This document shows positions 32,961 through 43,786 of a stretch of 64,000 nucleotides of DNA, in pieces; the first letter of the stretch is position 1, and each line of letters opens with the position of its first letter. Source of the stretch: Isochrysis galbana (Eukaryota; Haptophyta; Isochrysidales; Isochrysidaceae); NCBI GenBank assembly GCA_018136815.1, contig CM030936.1, positions 5,245,774-5,309,773 of the forward strand, in the 5' to 3' direction. The notes under the pieces are model-generated. The model was not told where the DNA came from. It saw only the letters and a program-made list of their open reading frames with translations, and searched no databases. A program made the translations under genes and the position numbers.

Positions 32961-33432
32961 TTACATTGCAGGTCGAGCGAGTGCGTTCAACTGCCCTTCG
33001 CTCGCGCTGACCAGGCTGTCCACCGCTCGATCCATCGCACCGCACAGTGTGAACAGCGTGGTCTTCCCTCGGCCGCGCCGATCGGCTGTCCAGCTGCGCA
33101 ACACCGGGTCGCGGATCTGCCTCGCCGGCGCTTGCAGGCGCGGTTGCCGCCGCACGGTGGCGACGTGCACCATCTCGTGCATAGCACGCAAAGTGCGCCG
33201 GTTTACCTCGGCGCGCAGCGCACACAGCGCGCGCACGCCAACGAGAGCACCAACTCCTCCTCCGCCTCCTCGCCCGACTCCAGCAGCCACCGCACACTCT
33301 CCGCGAAGGCGTGCACGCACGCCAGCACCAGCAGGCTCTCCGTCCAAGGAGCACCCGTTAAGAGCGACCACCCCAGCGACGACATCAGGTCCTCGCGCAC
33401 GCACGCCTCCACCAGCGTGCCCCACGTCGCCC
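32961..33432 (-). pseudogene. Unidentified coding segment with probable one-base frameshift
   Basis: Two adjacent minus frames have high third-position GC and normal composition: TLVEACVREDLMSSLGWSLL, on to VHAFAESVRWLLES and EEELVLSLACA, then in the next frame ALCALRAEVNRRTLRAMHEM, through DPVLRSWTADRRGRGKTTLF, ending at a stop at 32961-32963. The change falls in the gcgtgcgcgcgctgtgtgcgc tract (about 33220), a likely spot for a sequencing or replication slip. An intron donor (gccgag|gtaaac) at the same place is the alternative. I do not recognise the family. Confidence 0.4.
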
Positions 33433-33709
33433 GCGGGGATCACCGGTCATACATGAGGATTCACCATGCTCCAACTCGAGCAAGGGTACAACGCGTTTCC
33501 CCTCTGCACATCTCCGCCACGGCTCAAATGAACAACAGATGAAACATTCATCGCCACAATCCGTACTGGAACAAACGGAAGACGTTGCGATCAACACCAT
33601 GAAAGCCGAACGCGCGCGTGGATGTCCCGATTGAGCGTGGAATCGATGAGGCTGCGCGCTAATATGGCGATTCATGGCGACGTTGCAAAAGTTGTCAGCT
33701 CCGTTAACG

Positions 33710-34887
33710 TTATCTGGTTCCCAAAAACGTGGCAAGAAAAATGCCGATCACGATGAGAATTGTCACAATGATGCAGCACATCTTGGCTCTCACCTGCAAC
33801 CAATTCCGACGGTACACAAGTGTTTGGAGGGGTGTGTTGACAAGCTATGATAACAGGTCAAGGACAGCGCACCCGACGCGGGCGGTGCGGAGATCTTAAC
33901 CTCGCCGAAGGGCTATTCGGACGCAAGCTAGGAAGAGTGCGCAGCTGGCCAAGCGACTTGCAACAAGCACTAGCGAGGCTTTTGCACACCCGTTTCTGGT
34001 ATTTTGCAGCTGAGCGCAACTCATCCACTGCTCTGCCAGTATAATCCACTGACTGCGCAACGGTGTACTCAATCTGATCAAGCAGCTCTCCCTGCGATTC
34101 GACGAGCACAGACATGTCCAAGAAGAGCTGGTGCAGCTCGGCGATCGAGGCCTCGAGCTTGATGATGTCTCTGTGTTTGTCTTGAATGTCCGCTAGGGCA
34201 TTACGAGCTTGTGCATGTCCCGGCCCCTGTAAGATGGTCTGAGTGAAGACTTCTGGCTGCGATCCAGGATCGCTATCGAGCGCAGCGTCGATCTCCTCTT
34301 TCGTCACCGAAGGTTTCACGATCTTGTATTGGCGCTCCACGCGCTCACGGTATTTGTTCTTATACTTTGTTTGAACCTCCTGGTACTCCGCCATCAAGTC
34401 GACAAACTTCCGCGTAAGTGTAGTGTGCTGATTAGTTCGAATACGAGCCTCCGAGGCGCCAGGGTTCCGTTTCGAAAAGTCCTTGTTCGCACTGTCCATA
34501 GCCTTGAGCTGCCCCCGCACCTGCTGCGCCATCGAGTTGGTCCGCTTTGTCTCTAGCTCGAGTGCCGCGGTCGCCTGCTTTCCCTGCTCGGAGGAGATAG
34601 CAGAGAGTGCTTCTCCATGCAGCTGCTCGATGCGGGAAATGTTGCCCCGGATCGTCCCCATTACCTTTTTAATCCCCTGCACCTCCTCGAAAAAGCCCGT
34701 CATGAAGGAGGAGGAGGAGGGTCCAGCGGCCGCAGGCACGCCCATCTCGATGTCGTGGCCGCCACGCAGCTCAGCGAGCCGGTCTGCGCGGAACAACAGC
34801 AAAGAAAATGCGGGTGGGACGGCTCTGTCGGTCGCATCCGCACCGTACGAGAGCCGGGGCAGGCGCAGGCGGGGGCACACCTGTCAT
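33710..34887 (-). CDS. Syntaxin, Qa-SNARE of plasma-membrane (SYP1/syntaxin-1) type, 3 exons
   Basis: Exons 34887-34881 (ATGACAG only), 34783-33990 and 33793-33710; together 885 nt, 294 aa, all in frame, and both introns begin GTGTGC and end AG. Residues 1-10 MTDRLAELRG are typical of the family start. Residues about 30-155 form the three-helix Habc domain. The SNARE motif is at about 201-263, with the zero-layer glutamine Q233 (LVESQGELLDQIEY). The last 23 residues are the membrane anchor (CCIIVTILIVIGIFLATFLG), supplied by the last exon. The protein should act as target-membrane SNARE in vesicle fusion at the cell surface. Confidence 0.93.
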
Positions 34888-35100
34888 CCCGCGCGGCGCG
34901 GAGGCGGCGGACACAGCAAGGTGGCTTGCCCCTCCCCCCGGCCCCCCGCGCCTCGCCTCCACCCCCCCCCCCCCCCCCAACTCCCTCGCTAGAAATAGAA
35001 CTAGGAATACTCTAGAGTAGATAGAAGTATTCTAGCTCTACTCTAGAGGCTTGCGCTTCGCAGAGCGGCCCGCTTCGCAGAGCGCCCCCCCCCCGTTCCC

Positions 35101-35523
35101 ATGGCTCCCAGAGCCATCCCCAAGCCCCAGAGGAAGCCTAAGCCGGCCCCTGGGCACCATACTATTCAGGCCCGCGATCTCCGCGCCAGAAACCGCGCAG
35201 CCGCGCTCGAAGACGTCCGGAAGGCTGCAGCGTACTGCCGAGCGAACAGCGTCGGAGCCAAAGCAGCAATGGCCACAGGGATGTTCCCGCTGGCAACGCG
35301 GCATAAGGTCACAGGAGAGCTGCAGAAAGCGCAGGGGGGCGAGCAACGAACGCGCGACTCACACTCACAGATTCTCACGACAAATGTAGAGCGGCGCAAG
35401 CTCGCTGCATGGATCCTAGCGCGCGCTGACATGCATGAGCCCCAAAACAGGCACCAGATATCCGTCAAAGTGCGCCAAATACATATGTATTTGGCTGTAT
35501 TTGAAGCGCGTCCTGGGTTGTAG
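35101..35523 (+). pseudogene. Pogo/Tc1-type transposase N-terminal helix-turn-helix fragment
   Basis: A 140-residue frame: MAPRAIPKPQRKPKPAPGHH, a helical segment AAALEDVRKAAAYCRANSVG, then SQILTTNVERRKLAAWILAR and PQNRHQISVKVRQI. The second half matches the pattern of CENP-B/pogo DNA-binding domains (L-T-x-x-x-E-x-x-L-x-x-W-I). No DDE catalytic domain follows; after residue 125 the frame enters an ATTTG-rich palindromic stretch. Assignment is by pattern only. Confidence 0.4.
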
Positions 35524-35630
35524 GCTTCGAATATATTTGAAATGTATCTGGCCTGAGGCCAAATACATGTGTATTTGGTATTTGTATTTGTATTTGGCTG
35601 TATTGAAAACTATTGTTATAGTTTTAGCGA
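35524..35630. repeat. ATTTG-rich repeats with caaatacatgtgtatttg palindrome
   Basis: Short tandem gtatttg units and a near-perfect palindrome ccaaatacatgtgtatttgg at 35561-35580, directly upstream of a LINE ORF1 start. Confidence 0.7.
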
Positions 35631-36571
35631 TGGAGCGCGCGCCGACCGCTCCCACCTCCCAGCCCCCCGCCGTCACGACGCCCCAACGGGGCCGCCCCAA
35701 ACCGCCGGAGCCCAAGCGCCCACAGGCCGCCGCGCCGCCTGACAACGACGTCGACATGACGGCACCACCCTCGCCTCCCAAGCTGCCACAGAACCAGGGA
35801 ACAGGCAGAGTCCTGTTCCCTGGTGACAACCAGACCCAGGGCAATGCCCTGCCACCCAACCCCTCCGCTCCTCCACCAACTCAAGGACTCCCCATGGGAG
35901 GTGGCAGCTCTGCTGCCACCCCCATGGCGGCCACTCCTACCATCAGTGCACCCCTCGGGGGCGGGCACTTAACACAACAATCCATTTTGGGGGCCTTTGC
36001 GCCCTCAAACCAACAACCAACTCAAGCAGCCAGGACATACGCGCAAGCTGCGCATGGACACAAAGGGAAGGTTCCAGCCCAGCAAGCCCAGCAGCCACAA
36101 GCCCAACAACCACAGCAGCCATCGCGCAAGCGGGCGGATCCTCAATCGGATCCAAAGCCGACTCTCCACAACACCACCCCTTTTGCTTCTCCTCCACCTG
36201 ATGAGGAAGAGGAGCCCGAAGACACGCCTTTTTTCATCCAGCTAGCTCAGCTAGCTGATGACAAAAAGGACATCAAGAGCGAGGATGTCGCCACCTTCAT
36301 GAAATTCCTCCTCTCTAGGCTGGAAGGCCTAGACGCAACTCCAGATGGCATGGACAAAGGCCGCAAAGGCCCTTGGATCTTCTACGTCGATGAAGACGCA
36401 CACGATCAATTCAAGGCCGCATACGGAGACAAAGTTAACACAGCACTCTCGGGAGTCCCGCATGAATTTGGAATCACCTATGGCGCGTTAACCGACTCGG
36501 CCCCTCGTAAGTCGAGCGCTATCCGGTCCTCCCTAAAAGAGGTGGCGACCTACATACCGGGGCTAGGGTGA
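35631..36571 (+). CDS. LINE ORF1-like protein (MERAP family)
   Basis: 313 residues from the ATG at 35631. The Pro/Gln-rich N-terminal half (MERAPTAPTSQPPAVTTPQR; LGGGHLTQQSILGAFAPSNQ) is nearly identical to the copy at 50951. The C-terminal third is folded-looking (EDVATFMKFLLSRLEGLDAT; GKGPWIFYVDEDAHDQFKAA-like). An 8-bp stem (aaaactat tgtt atagtttt) precedes the start. The last residues (YIPGLG) already lie in sequence homologous to ORF2, so the ORF1 stop is created at an internal-deletion junction. Confidence 0.6.
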
Positions 36572-37115
36572 ACAAAAACAAGAGTATACTAATAAGAATG
36601 GGATCGCTTACAGGGGCGCAGGTCCCCGAGACGCTAGCTTATCTTAAAACACTCGGCGAAGGCGAATATGCGACCATTCTAGGAGTCCCTTTCTGGGAAG
36701 GGCTAGAAGACGACTCCTTCTGGGAAAAGCTCTACGCGAAGCTTAAGAAAAAGGTCGCAACCTGGAGGGGTCTGAAGAGTCTCTCCATTCACGGGAGGAC
36801 GCTACTAGTAAACTTCATAATCTACGGGACGCCGAGATATTGGCTATCCACGTCCACCCCTCCGGCATGGTTCATGGAGGCCATAGACTCGGACGTTCAA
36901 ACTATACTATGGGATAGGTCTCCCCGGCTACAGGTGGACGAGCTGGGCTCCTCGCAAGAGGGTCCGAAATGGATAACCCTTCCGGCATATCCGAGGGTAG
37001 GCACGAGCGAAGACGGGCCCCTACTGGGGGTCGGATTACTTCCCATGGCCGAACACACGAGGGCGCTCCAAGCGATATGGATAGTCCGATATCTTAACCC
37101 GTCAATGGAGGGGAG
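36572..37115 (+). pseudogene. LINE ORF2 fragment: end of RT palm and thumb
   Basis: Reads VNKNKSILIRMGSLTGAQVP, AYLKTLGEGEYATILGVPFW, KKKVATWRGLKSLSIHGRTL and NFIIYGTPRYWLSTSTPPAW, matching the segment after the catalytic YADD in LINE reverse transcriptases through the conserved GR-LL-N-I region. Endonuclease and RT catalytic motifs are absent, so a deletion joined ORF1 to the end of ORF2. Downstream from 37120 the frame enters repeats. Confidence 0.8.
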
Positions 37116-37209
37116 ACCAAACGACATACCAGTTGTTTGCGTTTGTGTTTTCGCCATATACGGTAATAATTCCCCGGCCCCATGGGGTGTCCCCATGGTT
37201 CCCGACCGT

Positions 37210-38460
37210 CCTCCGCGCCCAGAGTTCCCCCGCGGAAAGAGTGAACGCACGGCGTGCACCTTCCTGGAATTTGCTATGCGCACGCACGGCGCCCCCGCGG
37301 GGGGAGGCCGATGCACATCGCGCCGTGCCCACGCACGGCGTGCACAATGTGATTGCAAGTCATCACACGTGCTGCGCAAAGAAACATCTCTTGTACGGCT
37401 AGTTTACGTAGTTGTGGACCTTAGGGGGTACGCAGAGGGAAAACTAACTAACTTCTTAATAGTCTCACCGCACACGCGGCCGTGGACCCTCTACTTTCTA
37501 CTCACGCAGCAAACCTTTCTACACCCCCTCTCTCCCGGCCCTTTCCCCCCCGCCATCAGGCGACTCCCCCCGTGCACTACTAGGGGGATAGGGGAAAAGG
37601 GCTTAGATATGGTCGGTGGCCCGCGCCCCCCCCCAGTGATCCGTTCCCCCCTTCCTCCTATGCCTACCGGGCTGGCGGCGTCCTCAGTCCCGACTTATCC
37701 TGTAAACAGGTGCGGGACTTACCTATTTTCCGGTGAGCGGAGCCCTCGCTCCGCGCTCCGCCCTCCCCCTTCTCCGCGCTCTCTCTCCCCTCTCCTGCAG
37801 GCACGCGCGATGGCGTGCCTGCGACAGGCCTGCAGCTGCCTCTGGCGACCCCTGGAGGCTCCTGGAGGCCAGCTCAGGGGGCAGAGGAGGCTGGGGCTGG
37901 GCCCTGGCCTCCCCTGCCTCTCCCTCGCTGGCGCTCCTGGGCCTCAGGGGCCCCCACTCTGCACCTGTCTGCCTGTCGAACAGGGGGGGAGGGGGGGTTG
38001 GAGCGATGGGCTGGCCACGAGGGGCCAGGACGCGCGAATCAGGCGAGCCTGTCAGGGAGAGAGTGGGTCAGCATGGCAGTGGCCTCCTGGCAAGCCATCA
38101 GGCATGCCAGGAGAGTGGGTGGTTCCTCCCCCATGGCAGGGGAGGAGTGGAGAGAGGGGGGGGCTCGTGCCCCCCCATGGGCGAACTAAGTATAAACTTA
38201 ATGACGCAGAGGGAAAAAGTTGACATGCGCACGCACGGCGTCTCCGCGGGGGGACCGATGCACATCGCGCCGTGCCCATGCACGGCGTGCACGATGTGAT
38301 TGCAAGTCATCACAGGTGCTCCATGCGAAATATCTCTTCAACTGAGTGTTTATGTATTTGTCGGCCTTAGAGGAGACGCAGGGGAAAAGCGCTGACACGG
38401 CGTCCCCCTCGGGGGGAACATGCACCGCGGGGGGAAGCAGAGAAAAAAAGTTGTTATGCT
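37210..38460. repeat. Tandem ~170-185 bp repeat interrupted by R1
   Basis: Units start acgcagggg/acgcagaggg and contain gcgcacgcacggcg, cgatgcacatcgcgccgtgc and tgtgattgcaagtcatcaca. Unit boundaries are visible at about 37430, 38204 and 38374, with partial units before and after. The R1 copy 37444-38203 sits at a unit boundary. Confidence 0.75.
37444..38203 (-). mobile_element. R1 retroelement copy, complete, with 14-bp TSD
   Basis: 760 bp flanked by acgcagagggaaaa at 37430-37443 and 38204-38217. Its repeat tail (ctaactaacttcttaatagt) is on the left, so the element reads 5' to 3' on minus. It is the same length as the copy at 7586-8345. Confidence 0.9.
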
Positions 38461-38909
38461 CATCTGCATTTAATTTTAAAATACTGCTCTATATACAACT
38501 GCTGTGGACATTCGATCGCTCAATTCGACTGATGTCCCACAATTGACGGAACGACACCTCCGCTCCCCCGTGGCTGTGGTTCCTCAATCCTCAATCCTCA
38601 ATCCTCAACCTTTGCCAACCTACTTTTATAAGTGGGGGTCAATGGGGGCCTCGCGCCCCCCTCTCTCCATCGCGGACACCCCCCGGGGTGGGCCCGTACA
38701 TCCAACCCCAGCCCCTGCCCTCTGGCAGGGGCAGGGCACTCAACAATTCAGCCCAGACCCCTAGTGGGCGCGGGCCGCGAGCCGCACTCCCCTTGCCGCT
38801 AGCCTTGCACCTGCACGTCACAAATTTATCAGCTGACCCGACCTCTATCTAGACACACTCTCCCGCATTGCAGTAGGAACTGCATATCGAAGCAGCGCTA
38901 CCTCCATCC

Positions 38910-39905
38910 CTATCTGAATGGCAAGCCATTGTGGCGTGCCCCCGTCTTACTCACCGTTGGCAACCCATGTAGCGCCTCGTGAGCCTCCTTAGAAAGGCTT
39001 GTCAGCAAGAAATGCACGCTCTCTCCAGCCTCCTTACGCCACCACGTAGGGCCTGCGCCTCCAAGGCCTTGAAATTTCCAAATGTCGTGTAACACATAAG
39101 CTGTGTCCCATCCAGCAGGAGCTGTGAGAGCTGCCGAGCGAAATGCATTGTAGCCAATGGGCAAACCATGCACATGACTAAAGAAGAAGCGCCACACATT
39201 TTGATCCGACATATCGCCCTTCATCGGAGTGATGTGATTGTGGCTCAGCATCATATGGCGAAGGCGCGCCAGAGCAGGCGCAGAGGGCGTGAGGACCATC
39301 AATCCCGAATTGATTTCGAGACGGGTGCATGGCGGGATCTTGTAGCGGTAGACGAAGGCTGGTGAAGGGACGTAGACCAAATGATCTATATTGCGCAGCA
39401 CGACAAGATCTTGATCGAGAACAATCACCTTGGCATACTGGGTGAGCGAGAGCACGAGCAGCTTTGAAAATGAGGCCATGTGGAATGGATTTACCCACGA
39501 CGGGAGCCGGAGGCTGTACGAGCCGTCCAGGATGCTGACGTTGTACTCCTTCAGTCGAGTCTCATAACCTTCGTGCCGTTGGCCCGATGCCAGCAATACC
39601 ACGGGCAGGGTGGATTTTACGCGACGCAGAGAAAGAACCAGGCGCATGATCAAGCGCATCGAGGCCGCGTAAGACTCGAAAGGGTCGTCCCTGTACCAGT
39701 ACCGCACACGAGTCTGGTTGAAGTCGAGCGCGACCACAAAAGCGACATCGCCTTGAAGCTGCTCGCGTGAGAAAGCGGCCGACGGGTCGCGGCAAGGGGT
39801 CGTAGGGATGCAGATTGGGAGCGGTGATTTCGGGTCGACTGTCTGAGGGCAGTTGCAGTGAGTCGAGAGCTGCTTGGGCGCGCAGGCGCTGTCGGCGACG
39901 TCCAT
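38910..39905 (-). CDS. GT8-family glycosyltransferase, glycogenin-like
   Basis: Start chosen at 39903-39905 (MDVADSACAPKQLSTHCNC); a TATA-like ttatatac lies about 45 bp upstream on minus. Core features of GT8: the metal-binding DxD in KVIVLDQDLVVLRNIDHLVY, the NSGLMVLTPS strand, GDMSDQNVW, and HDIWKFQG in place of the usual C-terminal H-x-G-x-x-KPW. Such enzymes transfer glucose, galactose or glucuronic acid from UDP-sugars. There is no signal anchor, which fits a cytosolic glycogenin/PGSIP-like enzyme. A perfect donor (aacg|gtgagtaag) at 38955/38954 suggests the unspliced end is not the true C terminus; a possible last exon begins near 38820 (gacgtgcag|gtgcaagg) and ends in a TAG near 38762. 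Confidence 0.8.
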   Translation of the reverse strand: MDVADSACAPKQLSTHCNCPQTVDPKSPLPICIPTTPCRDPSAAFSREQLQGDVAFVVALDFNQTRVRYWYRDDPFESYAASMRLIMRLVLSLRRVKSTLPVVLLASGQRHEGYETRLKEYNVSILDGSYSLRLPSWVNPFHMASFSKLLVLSLTQYAKVIVLDQDLVVLRNIDHLVYVPSPAFVYRYKIPPCTRLEINSGLMVLTPSAPALARLRHMMLSHNHITPMKGDMSDQNVWRFFFSHVHGLPIGYNAFRSAALTAPAGWDTAYVLHDIWKFQGLGGAGPTWWRKEAGESVHFLLTSLSKEAHEALHGLPTVSKTGARHNGLPFR

Positions 39906-39929
39906 CCGGCGTCGAGCGAGCGAGCGACA

Positions 39930-39955
39930 GCACAGGAAACGGGCTGTATATAATT
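39930..39955 (-). promoter_or_regulatory. Putative TATA element of the GT8 gene
   Basis: On minus, ggaattatatacagcccg lies about 40-50 bp upstream of the chosen start codon, followed by repeated tcgc just before the ATG. Sequence-based guess only. Confidence 0.35.
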
Positions 39956-40369
39956 CCAAAAATAGTTCTGCTCGTGATTTGAGTGCCACATAAAAACACA
40001 TCTGAAGCTTCTGGGCTACACACCTAATACTAGGGTACCCCCCTATCTACCTTGACATCGCCCTTCGCTTCCCTTCCCTCCACCTCTTTTCCTTCCCCCC
40101 ATCATTTCTTTGTCTTTGGTATCCGGGGTGCGGCCCAGGTGCGCTACCATGGCCATGGCGGGCCTGGGTCAGGGTCAGAGTGCGGGTTCCGGGCAGGCCT
40201 GTTGGTGTTCAGTTGAAATTGTTCGGTTGTAGGTGCCTGGGTTGCTCGTTGCTTATGTTCCCAGTGTGCGCGTCAGCTCCCGGTGCATCTCTGTGTGTGA
40301 GTGCCAAGCCACAATGTGGCCCCGTCTCAGGCGGGTTTTGCCAGTTTTGCCCTGGCTATTAATTATCTA

Positions 40370-41356
40370 TTATCTATTATGAGCCACTCCCAACGAGTTA
40401 GTAAGTGTTTTTAGCTCCAAGCTGGGTTCTAGATTTCCTTGTGTACCTAGTGTGAACAGTGGGTATTTATCGTTCGTGTCAATCCTTTTTTCCGGCAGTC
40501 TTGACGGATCGAGCATGACCACGGGCTCGATATGCGATGATTCGGAAGGGAGACGATCGGCGGAAGGCGCGGCGAAGGAGGCCGGGAGTGATGGAATGAC
40601 GGGCTGGACCACCTCCTCAGCAGAGGAAGGCGGGAGGACGGGCTTGGGCGAGGGCGAGCGCGACGACGGAGCGGACATGGCTGGGCGGATCGGGATGGAT
40701 AGGCTAGGGCTGAGGGATTGGTGAGGTTTGGTGTTGAGGTAGTGTTGAGGACGAGGGACGAGAACGGGAACGAGAACGAGAACGAGAGCGACGAACGAAG
40801 AACGACAGACGACAGACGGCTAGGGGCCGATGGACCGACGAGATGACACTACACTCACGTCAACACTCTCCACACTAACGTATCCTTATCACGGAACGCA
40901 CAGGAACCTGCTGACAGATCGAACAAGGAAGAGAATGCCGACAAGAGAGCGACGGGGCGACGGACGATCCGACGGGGGCGACAGTTACGCACGGGAATAA
41001 GGAGGGAATCTTTCGAAAACCCTTAAGTGATTTGATGAAGACCGAGGTAAAATAGCGCCACGGTATAATCCAACGGCCAACACCTGAGAGGGAATCAGGG
41101 TCACACAAGGGGGCGGTTCCTTGCACCGGCGATACCTGAACGCGCGACTTAGCCTAAAAACGCGAGGAGCACGCAAGGAGGTAAACCCGGTGAGGGGCAA
41201 GCAGGCGACAAGGGAGGCGACAAAGGAGGCGAGGGCAACAAGGGCGAATGGGCGAATGTAGGATCCTGCGACGGTGACTAGTGACTAGCCTGCAAGGAGG
41301 GGACATAGAAACGCAGACAACTTCTAAAACAAAAAGGTCGATCGCGGATGCGACAA
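40370..41356 (-). mobile_element. Unclassified retroelement-like segment with a 102-codon ORF
   Basis: On minus it starts tgtcgcatccgcgatcgacc (shared with about 30480-30518), continues through about 650 bp of leader and reaches an ORF at 40678-40370 (MSAPSSRSPSPKPVLPPSSA through NDKYPLFTLGTQGNLEPSLE). The ORF ends at the start of a taatagataatagataatta tail. A 5' leader, one short gag-like ORF and a simple-repeat tail suggest a truncated retroelement, but no enzyme domain is present and no target duplication was found. Confidence 0.4.
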
Positions 41357-42071
41357 GTCTGCCCATGCGGCGGTCCTAGCCGAGTCTGTTGTGTGTTGTG
41401 TTCGCATATAGTAGCGCTTTGCTTACTTAGTACTTAGGGTCGCATATCTATCTAGCGTTCTTATCAGCACCGATTCTTCCGAGAATGCGATGCCGTCGTA
41501 GTGTATTCTGTAGAGGTCTGTTACTGATGTATCTCCATGCAAGAGTGGAGAGTATGGTGAGCGATCTGCTTGGTGTTTTACTTTTTTTACCCCCGCCATC
41601 GCAACCAACAACCAACCATAAAGCTTGTTGGGGGGAGGGGGAGGGAGCGAACATGAGGTTTCAGCCTCTTCACGACTTGGGCTCGCGTTCCGCAAGTGCA
41701 GCTGCAGCACTAGCATTACAATGATACATGATAGTGCATTATCCCCTCGCCCGCCTAACACTAGTTAGCCCTTAGCCCTAGAAGCGCCCCAGGCTCCAGA
41801 TACCCCAAAGCAGAGCCAAGGCTAGGGACTGCCAGTAACTGCTGCTTTTGGAGAGTGGCAGTTATTGCCTCTAAGAGGACCAGTTAAGTTAACGGGTTGG
41901 GGCTCGAGGAGGCAGTCAGTCCGGCAGTTAACTGCTTGGTGCTTGGCCCGGGCTCCGCGCTCCGCGCTCCATGGGGGTTTATTTTATAGTTTCTTATAAG
42001 CATACTAAATCCTTACGAAGGCGCGGTCGCGCGGTCGCACAGGCGCATGGTGTCGCTGGTCGCAAAAGGGG

Positions 42072-43786
42072 ATGGCGCCCAAGAAAGCCAACGGAAATTA
42101 ATTAATTTCTTAATAGTCTCACCGCACACGCGACCGTGCAGCCTCTACTTTCTACTCACGTAGGAAACTTTCTACACCCCCAATCCGCCGGCCCTTTCCC
42201 CCCCGCCATCAGGCGACTCCCCCCGTGCACTACTAGGGGGATAGGGGAAAAGGGCTTAGATATGGTCGGTGGCCCGCGCCCCCCCCCGGTGATCCGTTCC
42301 CCCCTTCCTCCTATGCCTACCGGGCTGGCGGCGTCCTCGGTCCCGACTTATCCTGTAAACAGGTGCGGGACTTACCTATTTTCCGGTGAGCGGAGCCCTC
42401 GCTCCGCCCTCCCCCTTCTCCGCGCTCTCTCTCCCCTCTCCTGCAGGCACGCGCGATGGCGCGCCTGCGACAGGCCTGCAGCTGCCCCTGGCGACCCCTG
42501 GCGACCCCTGGAGGCCTCTGGAGGCCAGCTCAAGGGGCAGAGGAGGCTGGGGCTGGGCCCTGGTCTCCCCTGCCTCTCCCTCGCTGGCGCTCCTGGGCCT
42601 CAGGGGCCCCCACTCTGCACCTGTCTGCCTGTCGAACAGGGGGGGAGGGGGGGTTGGAGCGATGGGCTGGCCACGACAGGCCAGGACGCGCGAGGCAGGC
42701 AAGCCTGCCAGTGAGAGAGTGGGTCAGCAGGGCATTTTGCTCTTGGCAAGCCATCAGGCGTGCCAGGAGCATGGGTGGTTCCTCCCCCATGGCAGGGGAG
42801 GAGTGGAGAGAGGGGGGGGCTCGTGCCCCCCCATGGGGCAACCAAGTATAAACTTAGTTGAGGAAAGCCAACGGAAAGAATAAGGCAGCGCCGGCGGCGG
42901 CAACACGGCGCCACTGCAGGCCCAAGGCGGGCAGACGAAGCGCACCCCGAGCAGCGCTTTCGACGGCGCTGCAGGCCACGATGCCTGTGAGCCAGAGAAG
43001 ATCATTGGCAAGCGCAAGGCCAAGGGCGTGACCCAGTGGCTCGTGAAGTGGAAGGGCTACGACACGCGCGACAACACCTGGGAGCCCATGGAGCACCTCG
43101 CGGCCTGCGAAGACATGATCGCCGACTTCAAGGAGCGCGAGAAAACTCGGATCGCCCAGCTGGAGGCGGTAGCTGAAGCCAAGCGAATCGAGAAGGAGGA
43201 GGAGGCGGCAAAGAAAGCTGCGGAAATGGCCGAAGCTGCCGCTGCGGCGAGGCTTGTGGCGCGGCAAGCGGCACAAGAGGGCCGCCCCAAGCCCAAGCCC
43301 ATGTCCGCAGGATCGTCGTCCGAGGCCGACGGTTCGACGACCTCTACCTCTACTTCTCTGGACCCCGCTCCCGAGACCAATGTGGAGGCGCCCGCGGAGG
43401 CGGTCGAGGACGAAGCTGCGTGTGGCAACTCGCATGACCTCACCAAGAAGCGCAAGGTGTCGCTTGGAGGTCTGCTCGCCTCTCGTGCCAAGAAGATCGT
43501 GCAGCAACCGTTATCGATGGTGATGGAGGTCGACGAGCTCGACGCTTATCTCGAGGACGCCGAGGAGCCCGACATAGAGGTAGACGTATTGGCTTGGTGG
43601 CAGGCCAAGGAGAGCAAATGGCCCGCGTTGGCGAAGATGGTCAAGCAATACTTCGCGGCACCGGCCTCGTCAGCCGGCGTAGAGCGTGTCTTTTCTGCGG
43701 CCGGGAAGATGCATGGGGACGTGCAGAAGTCCGCCAAGGACTCCAGTCTAGAGCATTCGTTGTTCGCCTCGTTCAATACTGACTAA
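42072..43786 (+). pseudogene. Chromodomain + hAT dimerisation domain protein, split by R1
   Basis: An apparent start at 42072 (MAPKKANGK) is cut after 26 bases by the R1 insertion; coding resumes at 42878, in a frame that needs one further shift to reach the chromodomain ([20 protein letters not shown], then [14 protein letters not shown]). A charged helix ([20 protein letters not shown]), a Ser/Thr linker with KKRK, and a C-terminal hAT dimerisation domain ([34 protein letters not shown]) complete it. The BED finger and RNase-H catalytic core of a transposase are absent. The uninterrupted part from 43028 encodes 252 residues and could still be translated alone. It may have acted as a non-catalytic chromatin-binding partner of a full hAT transposase, which is inference. 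Confidence 0.75.
42098..42862 (-). mobile_element. R1 retroelement copy, complete, with 15-bp TSD, inside a hAT gene
   Basis: 765 bp flanked by gaaagccaacggaaa at 42083-42097 and 42863-42877. The tail (ttaattaatttcttaatagt) is on the left. It lies in the N-terminal coding region of the chromodomain-hAT gene. Confidence 0.92.

Noticed and set aside
37733..38299. Protein-coding genes in R1 copies (frames of 120-190 codons)
   Set aside because: The frames shift between copies through G-run length changes and have no domains; they follow from the GC-rich, stop-poor sequence.
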